DNA of 18,664 bases from Bacteroidota bacterium (GCA_023433205.1 JAEZDS010000146.1:1-18664), one strand, 5' to 3'. Positions 1-7,975 are shown, counted from the stretch's first letter. Program-made: numbers and translations. Notes: generated by a model not told the origin, from the letters alone.

Positions 1-303
1 GTCTCTAATGTAATCCCAGCGCTTACTACCCAGCCCTTTTGACCACAATACTTCTCCTCCTGCAGTGAATTTTGCGACAAAAATATCGCTTTTCACTCCT
101 GCAGTGTCATGATTCCAGCTCTTATGGCCACCAAAACTGATTGAAGACTCACTAAAGTCTCCAACACAGATCACATTACCCTCCCGATCCTCAATCAAAT
201 GTTGCCCCGATGCTCTTCCTGTGGTTTCCTTTGCCCATAACCATTTTTGCTGAGCATTGAGTGGAGTAAAATACGTAATCAGCACAGCTATCTTCCAAAT
301 CAT
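1..303 (-). CDS. Secreted beta-propeller (SBBP-type) protein, N-terminal fragment
   Basis: Reading the minus strand from 303 to the window edge gives 101 uninterrupted codons, so the gene is cut off at its 3' side. Residues 1-18 (MIWKIAVLITYFTPLNAQ) form a typical Bacteroidota signal peptide ending in N-A-Q. The mature part has the pattern of an SBBP beta-propeller blade: GNVICVGDF around residues 42-50, then FGG, then SDIFVAKF and GEVLWSKGLG further on. Such proteins are exported and often end in a T9SS sorting domain; that end is not visible here. The ATG at 303 is preferred because it places the signal peptide at the N-terminus. The same frame stays open to an ATG at 402, which would add 33 residues with no signal-like character. 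Ligand and role cannot be read from the fragment. Confidence 0.7.
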   Translation of the reverse strand, partial: MIWKIAVLITYFTPLNAQQKWLWAKETTGRASGQHLIEDREGNVICVGDFSESSISFGGHKSWNHDTAGVKSDIFVAKFTAGGEVLWSKGLGSKRWDYIRD

Positions 304-645
304 CCAAGGGCTGATATCAATATGCAAATTTCCAATGCACTTAAACCAAATGCTATTTCGATCTTTATTCTGTAAAAAGGAGGAGAGTGTTTGGGTGAAC
401 ATTTTCTTAAGTTTTATATTGGAATTACAGTACAGACCTTGTCAATTCCAGAGATGTAAATTCTGTTTAAACTTACTATTAGCAAAAACACTGCCAGCAT
501 TAAAGTACCCAACTCTGTTAAAGTAGTTGTCAAGTTGCTTGCTCCTTTTATGATGTACGAATACACTATGATGAATTCAAACCTTCATTAAATGATTTTA
601 ACATTTTGAGTCTGTATCATATCATAATTCCATTAAAGATCCGAA
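304..645. other. Intergenic region between divergent genes, no gene recognised
   Basis: AT-rich stretch between the minus-strand beta-propeller gene and the plus-strand porin. It must hold the promoter of the former. A minus-strand reading frame at 414-566 encodes a short hydrophobic peptide with one possible membrane segment, but lacks convincing start signals. I see no tRNA, strong terminator or repeat. Confidence 0.4.
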
Positions 646-653
646 TAACTTTG
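646..653 (+). promoter_or_regulatory. Putative -7 element of the porin gene (TAACTTTG)
   Basis: TAACTTTG matches the Bacteroidota -7 consensus TAnnTTTG and ends 7 bases before the ATG at 661. This would give a very short or leaderless transcript. No clear -33 TTTG lies at the standard spacing, so the call rests on one element. Confidence 0.4.
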
Positions 654-660
654 CAAAGTA

Positions 661-1761
661 ATGCTGCAGAAGAAGAGTATAATCAGACGAGCTGCCTTCT
701 TATTTGCGTTTTTCCTCGTTGGAATTCAGTCTGTAGCTCAAGTGGACAGTTCAGCAAATTCTCTGAAAGTAACAGGCTACGCGGAAGTGTATTACGCTTA
801 TGATCTCAGTCAGCCGGCAACCCACCTTCGCCCGGCGTTTTTGTATTCCTACAACCGGCACAACGAAGTCAATCTAAATCTTGGTTTTATCAAATTCGAT
901 TACAGACAGGGAAATGTGCGTGCAAAGCTCGCGCTGATGGCTGGAACCTATGCGCAATATAATCTGGCCTCAGAGCATCCGCTTTTTCAGCACATTTTTG
1001 AAGCAACGGTCGGAACAAGAATTTCAAAACAACATAATCTCTGGGTGGACGCCGGAATAATGCCCTCTCACATCGGGTTTGAAAGCGCTGTTGGAAAAAC
1101 ATGCTGGACATTAAGCAGAAGTATCCTCGCAGATAATTCCCCCTATTATCTGTCGGGCATACGAATAGGTTATACCGGTAAAACAGAAAAACTATACCTG
1201 GCGGGCCTCATCGTTAATGGCTGGCAACGCATCAAAAGAATACCATACAATCAAACCCCGGCTTTCGGAACTCAGCTAAATTATAAGCCCACGGGCAATT
1301 TAACTCTGAACTGGAGCACCTTCGCCGGCAATGAATTTCCTGATACACTCAAAAAATGGCGTTACTTTAATAATTTTTACGGCATCTTTAACTTAACTGA
1401 AAAATTCGGCCTGATAACCGGGTTTGACATAGGACTACAGCAACGATCAAAACACAGCAACGAATATAATGTCTGGTACACTCCCATTGTGATTGCGCGA
1501 ATCTCTCCTTACAAAAAAGTGGATGTTGCAGTGAGAGCTGAATATTTTAATGACCCGGAGCAGGTTGTTATCCAGACCTTCTCAGCCGGTGGTTTTCAGA
1601 CTATGGGTTATTCTGTGAATTTCGACTATACCATTCGGGATAATTGCCTGTGGCGTATCGAAGGCCGGATATTTAACAGTCACGACAGCATCTTCCTGCA
1701 AAATACGCAACCAGCACATAAAAATTATGCTTTCTACAGTTCATTTGGGGTTACTTTCTGA
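661..1761 (+). CDS. Putative outer-membrane beta-barrel porin (OmpL/bbp2-like)
   Basis: 366-residue protein with a signal peptide over about residues 1-27 (basic start, hydrophobic core, S-V-A-Q cleavage site). The rest alternates polar and hydrophobic residues in short strands such as VTGYAEVYYAYDL, FIKFDYRQGNVRAKLALM and IVIARISPYKKVDVAVRAEY, and ends in phenylalanine, as outer-membrane barrels do. The opening strand and the later ASEHPLFQHIFEA and DAGIMPSHIGFESA segments resemble the putative beta-barrel porin-2 (OmpL-like) family common in Bacteroidota. The protein should sit in the outer membrane as a diffusion channel; the solute is unknown. It is followed after 130 bp by the ATPase gene on the same strand, so the two may be functionally linked, but there is no overlap that proves an operon. 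Confidence 0.7.
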   Translation: MLQKKSIIRRAAFLFAFFLVGIQSVAQVDSSANSLKVTGYAEVYYAYDLSQPATHLRPAFLYSYNRHNEVNLNLGFIKFDYRQGNVRAKLALMAGTYAQYNLASEHPLFQHIFEATVGTRISKQHNLWVDAGIMPSHIGFESAVGKTCWTLSRSILADNSPYYLSGIRIGYTGKTEKLYLAGLIVNGWQRIKRIPYNQTPAFGTQLNYKPTGNLTLNWSTFAGNEFPDTLKKWRYFNNFYGIFNLTEKFGLITGFDIGLQQRSKHSNEYNVWYTPIVIARISPYKKVDVAVRAEYFNDPEQVVIQTFSAGGFQTMGYSVNFDYTIRDNCLWRIEGRIFNSHDSIFLQNTQPAHKNYAFYSSFGVTF

Positions 1762-1891
1762 ATTTATTGCACTTTTGGAGCCTGCAACCCTTTTCAGGCG
1801 GAACAGATTTACGTTCAGAGCGCTTTTTTTTGACCATAAGATCGAGTTAACATGGTCATCTTTACTGTTTTTGGAATAAGGCTTAACCTGC

Positions 1892-4405
1892 ATGACATCA
1901 AACACATTCGGAATAAAAGGACTAAGCGATGAGCAGGTAATAGCTGCGCGGGAGAAGTTTGGGCGCAACGAACTGCAGTACAAAAAAGAAAACACCTTTC
2001 TCACTCTCTTACAACGTACCGTCAAAGAGCCAATGGTGATCTTGTTGCTGACCGCCGCTTCCATATATTTTATTAGTGGCAAAACCGGCGATGGCATTTT
2101 TCTTGCGGGCGCAATTGTTTTTCAGGTGTCTATTTCATTGTATCAGTTCTCAAGGAGCAGGAACGCCCTTGAAAAGCTCAAAGAAATTACACAACCAGCC
2201 TGTAAGGTAGTTCGCGAAAATAAACTGCAGGAAATAAAAAGTGAAGAGCTGGTAGTAGGCGACGTTCTGCTGGTGGAAGAAGGCTCATCTGTGGCAGCCG
2301 ATGGAACTATCATACACTCCAATGACTTTTCAGTGAACGAGTCGGTTCTCACTGGCGAATCAATGCCTGCAATAAAGCACAAGACAAGTAAAGATAATTG
2401 TATCTACAGGGGCACCACTGTAGCAACTGGCCTTGCCTTTGCAACAATCAGCGCTGTTGGTAACGAAACCAGGCTAGGAAAAATCGGAATAAGCCTGGCA
2501 AACATCTCTGAAGAAAAAACCCCCCTGGAGATACAGATCTCAGGTTTTGTGAAGAAGATGGCAACCGCTGGCATAGTGGTTTTTTTGATTGTGTGGGCGA
2601 TCAACTTCTGGCGATCAAAAAGTTTTCTGAACAGCTTGCTGCATTCCCTTACGCTGGCAATGAGTATTCTGCCTGAAGAGATCCCGGTAGCCTTTACCAC
2701 CTTTATGGCCCTTGGCTCGTGGCGCTTAATGAAAATGGGGATAGTGGTAAAACAGATGAAAACCGTTGAAACATTAGGCAGTGCCACTGTGATCTGCACC
2801 GACAAAACAGGTACCATAACAGAAAACCGCATGGCCCTTGCAAAACTATTTCTTCTTTCGTCAAACAGCATCTTTAGCCCCGGCGATCAGCTGCAGGAAA
2901 ATGAGAAGCAGCTCCTCAGCTTTGCAATGTGGGCAAGTGAGCCTGCTCCTTTTGATCCAATGGAAATTGCATTACACCAGGCATATAAAGATTATGGCGG
3001 AGTTGATGAGCGCCAAAACTACAAACTGGTACATGAATACCCCCTGGGAGGTAAACCCCCAATGATGACACATGTGTTTGAAAGTACAGCAGGCGCTCGG
3101 GTGATCGCCGCCAAAGGCGCTCCTGAAGCATTAATAAAAGTATCGGATCTTACAGAGGAAGAAAAGATAAGGATAAATACCGCAGTGCAGGCGCTGGCAA
3201 ACGAGGGGTTCAGAATACTGGGAGTGGGCTTTTCAGAATTTGAAGGAACAGAATACCCTGCTGCACAGCAGGAGCTGCCATTCAAATTTACCGGACTTGT
3301 AGCCTTTTATGATCCGCCAAAAAAAAACATCAGAAAAGTATTTGAAGATTTTTACGCGGCCGGTATCGCTGTTAAGATCATTACAGGTGATAATGCCGCA
3401 ACAACCAGGGCTATTGCGAAACAAGTGGGTTTCAGCGGTTATAACGATACAATTAACGGCGAAGAGCTGATGAAGCTGAACGATGAAGAGTTGCGGGCCA
3501 GGGTTTTACGCACTGCCATCTTTACTCGCATGTTTCCGGAGGCCAAACTAAAAATAATCAATGCCCTGAAAGCCGAAGATCAGATAGTGGCAATGACCGG
3601 CGACGGCGTGAACGACGGGCCGGCACTAAAAGCATCTCATATAGGGATAGCGATGGGAAAACGGGGAACAGAGATCGCCAGGCAGGCCGCTTCACTCATC
3701 CTGCTTGAAGATGATCTTTCAGAGATGGTTCGCGCAGTGGCAATGGGCAGAAAGATCTACGCCAATCTTAAGAAAGCTATTCAATACATCATCTCTATTC
3801 ACATCCCTATCATTCTTACAGTCTTTCTGCCACTGGCACTTGGCTGGATCTATCCAAATATTTTCTCCCCAATTCACATCATATTCCTGGAAATCATTAT
3901 GGGTCCAACCTGCTCAATAATATACGAGAACGAACCGCTCGAAAAAAACACAATGCTGCAAAAGCCCAAGACCTTCAGCAGAACATTCTTCAGCTGGAAC
4001 GAACTTTCCACCAGCATTATTCAGGGTCTGGTGATAACCGCGGGCGTGCTGTTTGTATATAGGTACGCAGTAGCTCAAACTCATAGTGAGGCACTAACCA
4101 GAACCATGTGTTTCACCGTTCTTATAACTGCCAACATTTTTCTCACCCTGGTAAACCGCTCATTTTACTACTCCGTATTTACCACCCTTAAATACCGCAA
4201 CAATCTGGTACCGCTGATCATATTATTAACGACAGTGCTTATGGTGTTAATCCTTTACGTTGAGCCCGTTACACATTTTTTTAAGTTTCAAAGGCTGCAT
4301 TACGCGCAGGTGCTTATTTGTGCGGCAACCGGCATTGTTTCAGTTTTGTGGTTTGAGATCGTAAAGATGATTAAAAGGCGTTCTGGCAACCAGCTTTTTG
4401 CCTGA
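1892..4405 (+). CDS. P-type cation-translocating ATPase (P2-like, atypical ion site)
   Basis: 837-residue inner-membrane ion pump driven by ATP. All hallmark motifs are present: TGES at 154-157 in the actuator domain, PEEIP at 261-265 in helix M4, phosphorylation motif DKTGT with Asp304, nucleotide-binding KGAPEA at 408-413, and hinge motif TGDGVNDGP at 569-577. There are about ten membrane segments (two before the actuator, two before the P domain, six after), as in Ca2+/Mn2+-type P2 pumps. There is no N-terminal heavy-metal domain and no CPC motif, so it is not a P1B copper/zinc pump. By hand alignment to SERCA, the M5 and M6 calcium ligands are replaced (His637, Ile640, Glu667, Met670, Gly671), and the M6 motif is MGPTCSI. 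The transported ion is therefore uncertain. It lies between the porin and the DUF305 gene on the same strand. Confidence 0.9.
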   Translation: MTSNTFGIKGLSDEQVIAAREKFGRNELQYKKENTFLTLLQRTVKEPMVILLLTAASIYFISGKTGDGIFLAGAIVFQVSISLYQFSRSRNALEKLKEITQPACKVVRENKLQEIKSEELVVGDVLLVEEGSSVAADGTIIHSNDFSVNESVLTGESMPAIKHKTSKDNCIYRGTTVATGLAFATISAVGNETRLGKIGISLANISEEKTPLEIQISGFVKKMATAGIVVFLIVWAINFWRSKSFLNSLLHSLTLAMSILPEEIPVAFTTFMALGSWRLMKMGIVVKQMKTVETLGSATVICTDKTGTITENRMALAKLFLLSSNSIFSPGDQLQENEKQLLSFAMWASEPAPFDPMEIALHQAYKDYGGVDERQNYKLVHEYPLGGKPPMMTHVFESTAGARVIAAKGAPEALIKVSDLTEEEKIRINTAVQALANEGFRILGVGFSEFEGTEYPAAQQELPFKFTGLVAFYDPPKKNIRKVFEDFYAAGIAVKIITGDNAATTRAIAKQVGFSGYNDTINGEELMKLNDEELRARVLRTAIFTRMFPEAKLKIINALKAEDQIVAMTGDGVNDGPALKASHIGIAMGKRGTEIARQAASLILLEDDLSEMVRAVAMGRKIYANLKKAIQYIISIHIPIILTVFLPLALGWIYPNIFSPIHIIFLEIIMGPTCSIIYENEPLEKNTMLQKPKTFSRTFFSWNELSTSIIQGLVITAGVLFVYRYAVAQTHSEALTRTMCFTVLITANIFLTLVNRSFYYSVFTTLKYRNNLVPLIILLTTVLMVLILYVEPVTHFFKFQRLHYAQVLICAATGIVSVLWFEIVKMIKRRSGNQLFA

Positions 4406-4410
4406 TTTCT

Positions 4411-4418
4411 TATCTTTG
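4411..4418 (+). promoter_or_regulatory. Putative -7 element (TATCTTTG) upstream of a vestigial signal-peptide ORF and DUF305 gene
   Basis: TATCTTTG fits the Bacteroidota TAnnTTTG consensus and lies six bases after the ATPase stop codon, just before an ATG at 4420. It could drive the small remnant ORF and the DUF305 gene. No -33 TTTG is at the right distance. Confidence 0.35.
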
Positions 4419-4419
4419 T

Positions 4420-4510
4420 ATGTCTGAAAAAACTGATTGTCATAGTTCTTCTGCTGCAGATCACAAGCAGCAACGCTTTTGCAGCAGAACTGGTGAGGGT
4501 GGCATCTTAA
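4420..4510 (+). pseudogene. Short signal-peptide-like ORF remnant, frame broken at an A6 run
   Basis: From the ATG at 4420 the literal frame gives a non-descript peptide. Removing one A from the A6 run at 4427-4432 gives MSEKLIVIVLLLQITSSNAF followed by AAELVRVAS and a TAA at 4508-4510. This has the basic start, hydrophobic core and AFA-type cleavage site of a classical signal peptide, with almost nothing after it. It may be the stump of a lost exported protein, a frameshift, or chance. A TATCTTTG promoter-like element lies directly upstream. Confidence 0.3.
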
Positions 4511-4535
4511 TTGCTTGTTTTTAACGCGCACTTTT

Positions 4536-4563
4536 TTAATCTGCTTCCTGAAAAGCAGATTAA
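4536..4563. repeat. Perfect 11-bp inverted repeat in the DUF305 upstream region
   Basis: TTAATCTGCTT at 4536-4546 and its exact complement AAGCAGATTAA at 4553-4563 are separated by a 6-base loop, 31 bases before the DUF305 ATG. The T-run precedes the plus-strand stem and does not follow it, so it does not fit an intrinsic terminator on either strand. It could be a leader hairpin or an operator. Confidence 0.5.
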
Positions 4564-4594
4564 CTCAGTTCGATATTTAACTCTCACAACTGCA

Positions 4595-5050
4595 ATGAAA
4601 AACAGCTACAATAAGTTCGCATTTATGATGACCATCTCCTTTGTGGTGATGTACAGCGTGATGTTTCTTAATGTGTTTGAGTTCGATCATGTTTATCTTA
4701 GCCTCACTCGCTTGTACATGACACTTCTTATGATCTCGCCTATGGCATTGTACATGATCCTGATGATGCCTTCGATGTACCAGAACAAACGCGCAAACGT
4801 GGCCATAAGTATAGGCGCAATACTTGTATTTTTCACTGCGCTTTTTTTACTACGCACACAGACCCCGGTAGAAGACAAACAGTTTATGAAGGCCATGATC
4901 CCGCACCATTCTTCAGCAATTCTTACCAGCAGAAACGCGAATATCAGTGACCCGGAACTAAAGAAGCTGGCAGAAGAGATCATTCTCGCACAGCAGAAAG
5001 AGATCGCTCAGATGAAGAGTATTCTTGACCGACTGGAAAAGCAGAAGTAA
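4595..5050 (+). CDS. DUF305-domain membrane protein
   Basis: 151-residue protein. Three hydrophobic helices at about residues 8-26, 39-60 and 68-86 precede a short soluble C-terminal helical part. That part carries MIPHHSSAI (101-109), the signature of DUF305, whose members are four-helix-bundle-like proteins often found with copper and other metal-handling genes. The second membrane helix is unusually rich in methionine (seven Met between residues 42 and 61), a residue that can ligate Cu(I). The ATG at 4595 is chosen because the residues encoded upstream, back to a TTG at 4511, have no conserved character and include the inverted repeat. It follows the P-type ATPase on the same strand. A role in metal binding or metal stress at the membrane is inference from family and context. 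The His-His motif is intact. Confidence 0.75.
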   Translation: MKNSYNKFAFMMTISFVVMYSVMFLNVFEFDHVYLSLTRLYMTLLMISPMALYMILMMPSMYQNKRANVAISIGAILVFFTALFLLRTQTPVEDKQFMKAMIPHHSSAILTSRNANISDPELKKLAEEIILAQQKEIAQMKSILDRLEKQK

Positions 5051-5065
5051 AAAATGTTCTAAAGT

Positions 5066-5401
5066 TTACTCGCCCTGTTCCGCTTCCTTCACCTCAACCC
5101 CCCGCCAGAAAGCAACGTAATTTTTGATAGGTTCAGCTATTGATTTTGGTTCAGGGTAGTACCAGGCCGATCCCTCGCCGGTTTTTCCATCAACTACCAC
5201 GTCGTAATAAGCGGCTTCTCCTTTCCAGGGACAGATACTTTTTTCGTCACTCTTTTTGAAGAACTCTTTTTTAATGGCTGAAGGAGGGAAATAATGGTTT
5301 TTTTCGACAACGATGGTTTTATCGCTTTTGGCGATCAGGCTGCCGTTAAAAAAGGCTTCCATCATGCGCCCGTCAGGTTCTGATTTGATCTTGATTTCCA
5401 T
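5066..5401 (-). CDS. DUF427 domain-containing protein
   Basis: 111-residue soluble protein without signal peptide. It matches the DUF427 family along its length: an early DGRMMEAFFNGSLIAKSDKT segment, YFPPSAIKKEFF, then the characteristic CPWKGEAAYYDV at about 57-68 and AWYYPEP at about 79-85, ending with KNYVAFWRGVEV. The length is usual for a single-domain member. The family is widespread and small; its biochemical role is not established. It is convergent with the DUF305 gene (15-bp gap after that stop) and divergent from the desaturase. No linked function is evident. Confidence 0.85.
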   Translation of the reverse strand: MEIKIKSEPDGRMMEAFFNGSLIAKSDKTIVVEKNHYFPPSAIKKEFFKKSDEKSICPWKGEAAYYDVVVDGKTGEGSAWYYPEPKSIAEPIKNYVAFWRGVEVKEAEQGE

Positions 5402-5574
5402 ATTTTTTCCAATTGAAAGTATTTGAGATCTTACGTTCAGGTAAGCTCTTTCTTAAGTTCAAGCAAAAGAAGTACCAGTGGTTTCCTGCGCGTTTTTAGA
5501 AGCTCCTGAGCTGTATCAATCATTATATTGGGAAAATCCCTTAAGATTGAGCATCTTTGATGATCACACACACA

Positions 5575-6690
5575 ATGCAAAAGATCCAGCCAAAGTTCAT
5601 TGATCCTGACAAAGACAAGACACGTTTTTTCTCTGTGCTTCGCCGCAGAGTGGATGATCATTTTAAAGAAAAGGGCATTTCAAAACATTACAACACTGAA
5701 ATGGTACTTAAAACCGTGGTTTTGATTGTTGTTTACCTGCTGCCCTTTGTTTGTTTACTGGTTCTGAACCTTACGGTGGCGGCACAGATGGTGCTCTGGT
5801 TTATAATGGGACTGGGACTTGCGGGCATTGGCATGAGTGTGATGCACGATGCCAATCACGGGGCCTACTCTGGCAGCAGCCGCGTTAATTATTGGCTGGG
5901 TCACACCTTAAATATGCTTGGGGGCGCTGTATTCAACTGGAAACTTCAGCACAACATCCTCCATCATACTTACACCAATATTGTTCACCACGATGAAGAT
6001 GTGGAAGATAAACTGGTGCTACGTTTTTCTCCTCATACCAAAGTTAAGTGGTACCACAAACTGCAGGTGTTTTACGCCTTTCTTTTCTACGGCATTTTAA
6101 CGCTTTACTGGGTGCTTTTAAAGGACTTTGTGCAGTTTGTGAGGTTTACCAAAGACGGCGTGAATAAAAATACGCGAAAACAGAACGCGCTGGCACTTGC
6201 AAAAATAATACTGTTCAAGGCGGCATATTATTTCGCGTTTTTTGGCGTGCCTCTTGCAATCCTGAAGATGCCGGCCCTCCCCTGGATCACCGGTTTCCTG
6301 CTCATGCATTTTGTAGCCGGCCTGATCCTCACCATTACCTTCCAGCTTGCTCACACGGTTGAAGGCACCACACATCCCCTGCCCGATGAAAAACACACCA
6401 TCAAAAACAACTGGGCTATTCACCAGCTCAACACCACTGTAAATTTCGCGCGTGGCAATAAATTGGTATCATGGTATGTGGGCGGACTTAATTACCAGGT
6501 TGAACACCACCTTTTTCCAACCATCTGTCATGTACACTACCCGGCTGTTTCAGAGATCGTAAAAAGCACCTGCGAAGAATTTGGCATACCGTATCTCGAG
6601 AACAAAACGCTTGGTGATGCTGTTGCCTCGCATGTAAGAACGTTGCGAAGATTCGGAAAGCTGCCTGATATCAATGAAGCGCTGGCCTGA
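5575..6690 (+). CDS. Membrane fatty acid desaturase (acyl-CoA / front-end type)
   Basis: About 371 residues. All three histidine boxes of the di-iron membrane desaturases are intact: HDANH (91-95), HNILHH (126-131) and QVEHH (308-312). Hydrophobic segments lie at about 46-69, 70-90, 163-185, 213-231 and 236-258, as expected for an inner-membrane enzyme that inserts a double bond into an acyl chain using O2 and an external electron donor. The glutamine in the third box is typical of linoleoyl-CoA/front-end desaturases. No fused cytochrome b5 domain (HPGG) is present, so electrons must come from a separate carrier. Two ATGs are possible, 5560 and 5575. The later one is chosen because a CATCTTTG promoter-like element at 5552-5559 abuts the first. 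Probably involved in tuning membrane lipid fluidity; regiospecificity cannot be read. Confidence 0.9.
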   Translation: MQKIQPKFIDPDKDKTRFFSVLRRRVDDHFKEKGISKHYNTEMVLKTVVLIVVYLLPFVCLLVLNLTVAAQMVLWFIMGLGLAGIGMSVMHDANHGAYSGSSRVNYWLGHTLNMLGGAVFNWKLQHNILHHTYTNIVHHDEDVEDKLVLRFSPHTKVKWYHKLQVFYAFLFYGILTLYWVLLKDFVQFVRFTKDGVNKNTRKQNALALAKIILFKAAYYFAFFGVPLAILKMPALPWITGFLLMHFVAGLILTITFQLAHTVEGTTHPLPDEKHTIKNNWAIHQLNTTVNFARGNKLVSWYVGGLNYQVEHHLFPTICHVHYPAVSEIVKSTCEEFGIPYLENKTLGDAVASHVRTLRRFGKLPDINEALA

Positions 6691-6954
6691 TCAACGCCCG
6701 CTCTCCCTCCGTTTACGCTCCCTCTCCAGTCTTTCTCTGGTCTTCTCGTCGCGGTAAAGAAATTCTTTGCGCATACGCTCAGCAACCACCATCACATCAT
6801 TTTTAAAAAATACGCAGCAGGCCTGCACCTGAACCGGCTCAGTTTCACTGTCCATGCGCACTTCCGCGTTCTTTCTGTGAATTGGACACCTCATGTCTTT
6901 TACAGCCTGCATGATCAGCTTTTCAAGATTTTTATTTGGTCGTTTTAACGTCAT
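6691..6954 (-). CDS. Small hypothetical protein with CPxH...CC motif
   Basis: 87 residues, not recognised as a named family. After a basic N-terminus it has MRCPIH at about 21-26 and QACCVFF at about 44-50, a spacing of Cys, His and Cys-Cys reminiscent of small metal-binding proteins in Bacteroidota. The C-terminus is a highly charged helix rich in Arg and Glu (RERLERERKRRESGR) that could form a coiled coil or bind nucleic acid. The ATG at 6954 is preferred because CATCTTTG at 6971-6964 on the same strand lies 9 bases upstream. An ATG at 6996 would add 14 residues. The stop lies directly beside the desaturase stop (convergent), and the gene is divergent from exodeoxyribonuclease III. Confidence 0.6.
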   Translation of the reverse strand: MTLKRPNKNLEKLIMQAVKDMRCPIHRKNAEVRMDSETEPVQVQACCVFFKNDVMVVAERMRKEFLYRDEKTRERLERERKRRESGR

Positions 6955-7023
6955 TGCTGCTGTCAAAGATGACAATTTTTTTACGCGTATCTGCATGAAC
7001 CATGTTTAATTGCAGCAGGGCGC

Positions 7024-7051
7024 AAATTGCGGTGTGAAAATTGTGGTGTGA
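7024..7051. repeat. 14-bp tandem duplication in a divergent intergenic region
   Basis: AAATTGCGGTGTGA at 7024-7037 is followed immediately by AAATTGTGGTGTGA at 7038-7051, with one mismatch. It lies between the divergent small hypothetical gene and xth and could be a duplicated operator half or replication slippage. Confidence 0.5.
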
Positions 7052-7139
7052 AAATGCCCCGTCAGTAAAATCCCCACCCCTGCGATGCGCCCGGGGCCGT
7101 TTGTTTGTTCTTCAATGTGTATTTTTACCGCTGCAATCT

Positions 7140-7910
7140 ATGAAAATAGCAACTTATAATGTGAACGGTGTAAATGGCAGGTTACCTGTGCTGCTGCGCT
7201 GGCTCGAAGAAAAAAAACCAGATGTGGTTTGCCTCCAGGAGTTAAAATCGCCTGATGAAAAAATTCCCAGAGCGGCCATTGAGGCTGCCGGATACCGAGG
7301 GGTATTTCACGGACAAAAAAGCTGGAATGGCGTTGCAGTGCTTTCCAACAAATATGAGGTAAAGGAGATGGCCCGTGAACTGCCCGGCGACAGCGAAGAT
7401 GTACAAAGCCGTTACATTGAATGTATGGTGAATGATATTATTATTGCCTGCCTTTATCTGCCGAACGGAAATCCGGTTCCAGGACCTAAATTCGACTACA
7501 AGTTAAAATGGTTTGACCGTTTGCACCGCAGATCTGAAGAATTGCTGAAAAAAAACAGGCCGGTGATCATGACCGGCGACTTTAATGTAATGCCAACAGA
7601 ACTTGATGTTTATAAACCGGAGCGCTGGCATGATGACGCATTGTTCAGACCGGAGATAAGAGCTGCTTTTAAAGACCTTGTTGACCAGGGCTGGACCGAC
7701 GCCATTCGTGCGCTTTACCCCAACGAAGTGATTTACACGTTCTTTGATTATTTCCGCCAGGCCTATCAGCGGAACGCAGGATTAAGGATAGACCATTTCT
7801 TACTCAGTCCTTCAATTAAAAACAGTTTAAAAGCTGCCGGTGTTGACCACGATGTTCGGGGCTGGGAGAAAACCAGCGATCATTGTCCGGTGTGGATAGA
7901 AATCGATTAG
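7140..7910 (+). CDS. xth: Exodeoxyribonuclease III (AP endonuclease)
   Basis: 256-residue cytosolic base-excision-repair enzyme that cleaves DNA at abasic sites and degrades duplex DNA 3' to 5' with Mg2+. It matches the ExoIII family over its whole length: KIATYNVNGVNGR at the start with Asn8, LQELK with metal-binding Glu34, WNGVAVLS, CLYLPNG, TGDFNV with Asp147 and Asn149, YTFFDY, RIDHFLLS with Asp218, and the C-terminal SDHCPVW with the Asp247-His248 catalytic pair. The ATG at 7140 gives the family's usual N-terminus; the frame stays open upstream to 7041 but that extension is not family-like. No terminator is visible after the stop; the repeat block begins at once. Confidence 0.95.
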   Translation: MKIATYNVNGVNGRLPVLLRWLEEKKPDVVCLQELKSPDEKIPRAAIEAAGYRGVFHGQKSWNGVAVLSNKYEVKEMARELPGDSEDVQSRYIECMVNDIIIACLYLPNGNPVPGPKFDYKLKWFDRLHRRSEELLKKNRPVIMTGDFNVMPTELDVYKPERWHDDALFRPEIRAAFKDLVDQGWTDAIRALYPNEVIYTFFDYFRQAYQRNAGLRIDHFLLSPSIKNSLKAAGVDHDVRGWEKTSDHCPVWIEID

Positions 7911-7975
7911 AGCTGTGGTTTAAGCGGCAAGGGGAACCAGGACAGTGCGGTGGTTTAATCGGCAAAGGGCGATGT
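7911..7975. repeat. Imperfect direct repeat (GGTTTAAxCGGCAAxGGG) after xth
   Basis: TGGTTTAAGCGGCAAGGGG, starting near 7915, recurs as TGGTTTAATCGGCAAAGGGC from 7951 with two substitutions, about 36 bp later. It directly abuts the 136-bp repeat array and may be its degraded edge. Confidence 0.5.

Noticed and set aside
414..566. Minus-strand ORF of about 50 residues from a GTG, with one hydrophobic segment
   Set aside because: No ATG in a sensible position, no promoter or family resemblance; length is expected by chance in AT-rich DNA.
1775..1797. GCCTG...CAGGC hairpin after the porin gene as a terminator
   Set aside because: Only a 5-bp stem and no T-run after it.
5437..5661. Minus-strand ORF overlapping the start of the desaturase gene
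   Set aside because: Mostly antisense to the well-supported desaturase and with no family-like sequence.
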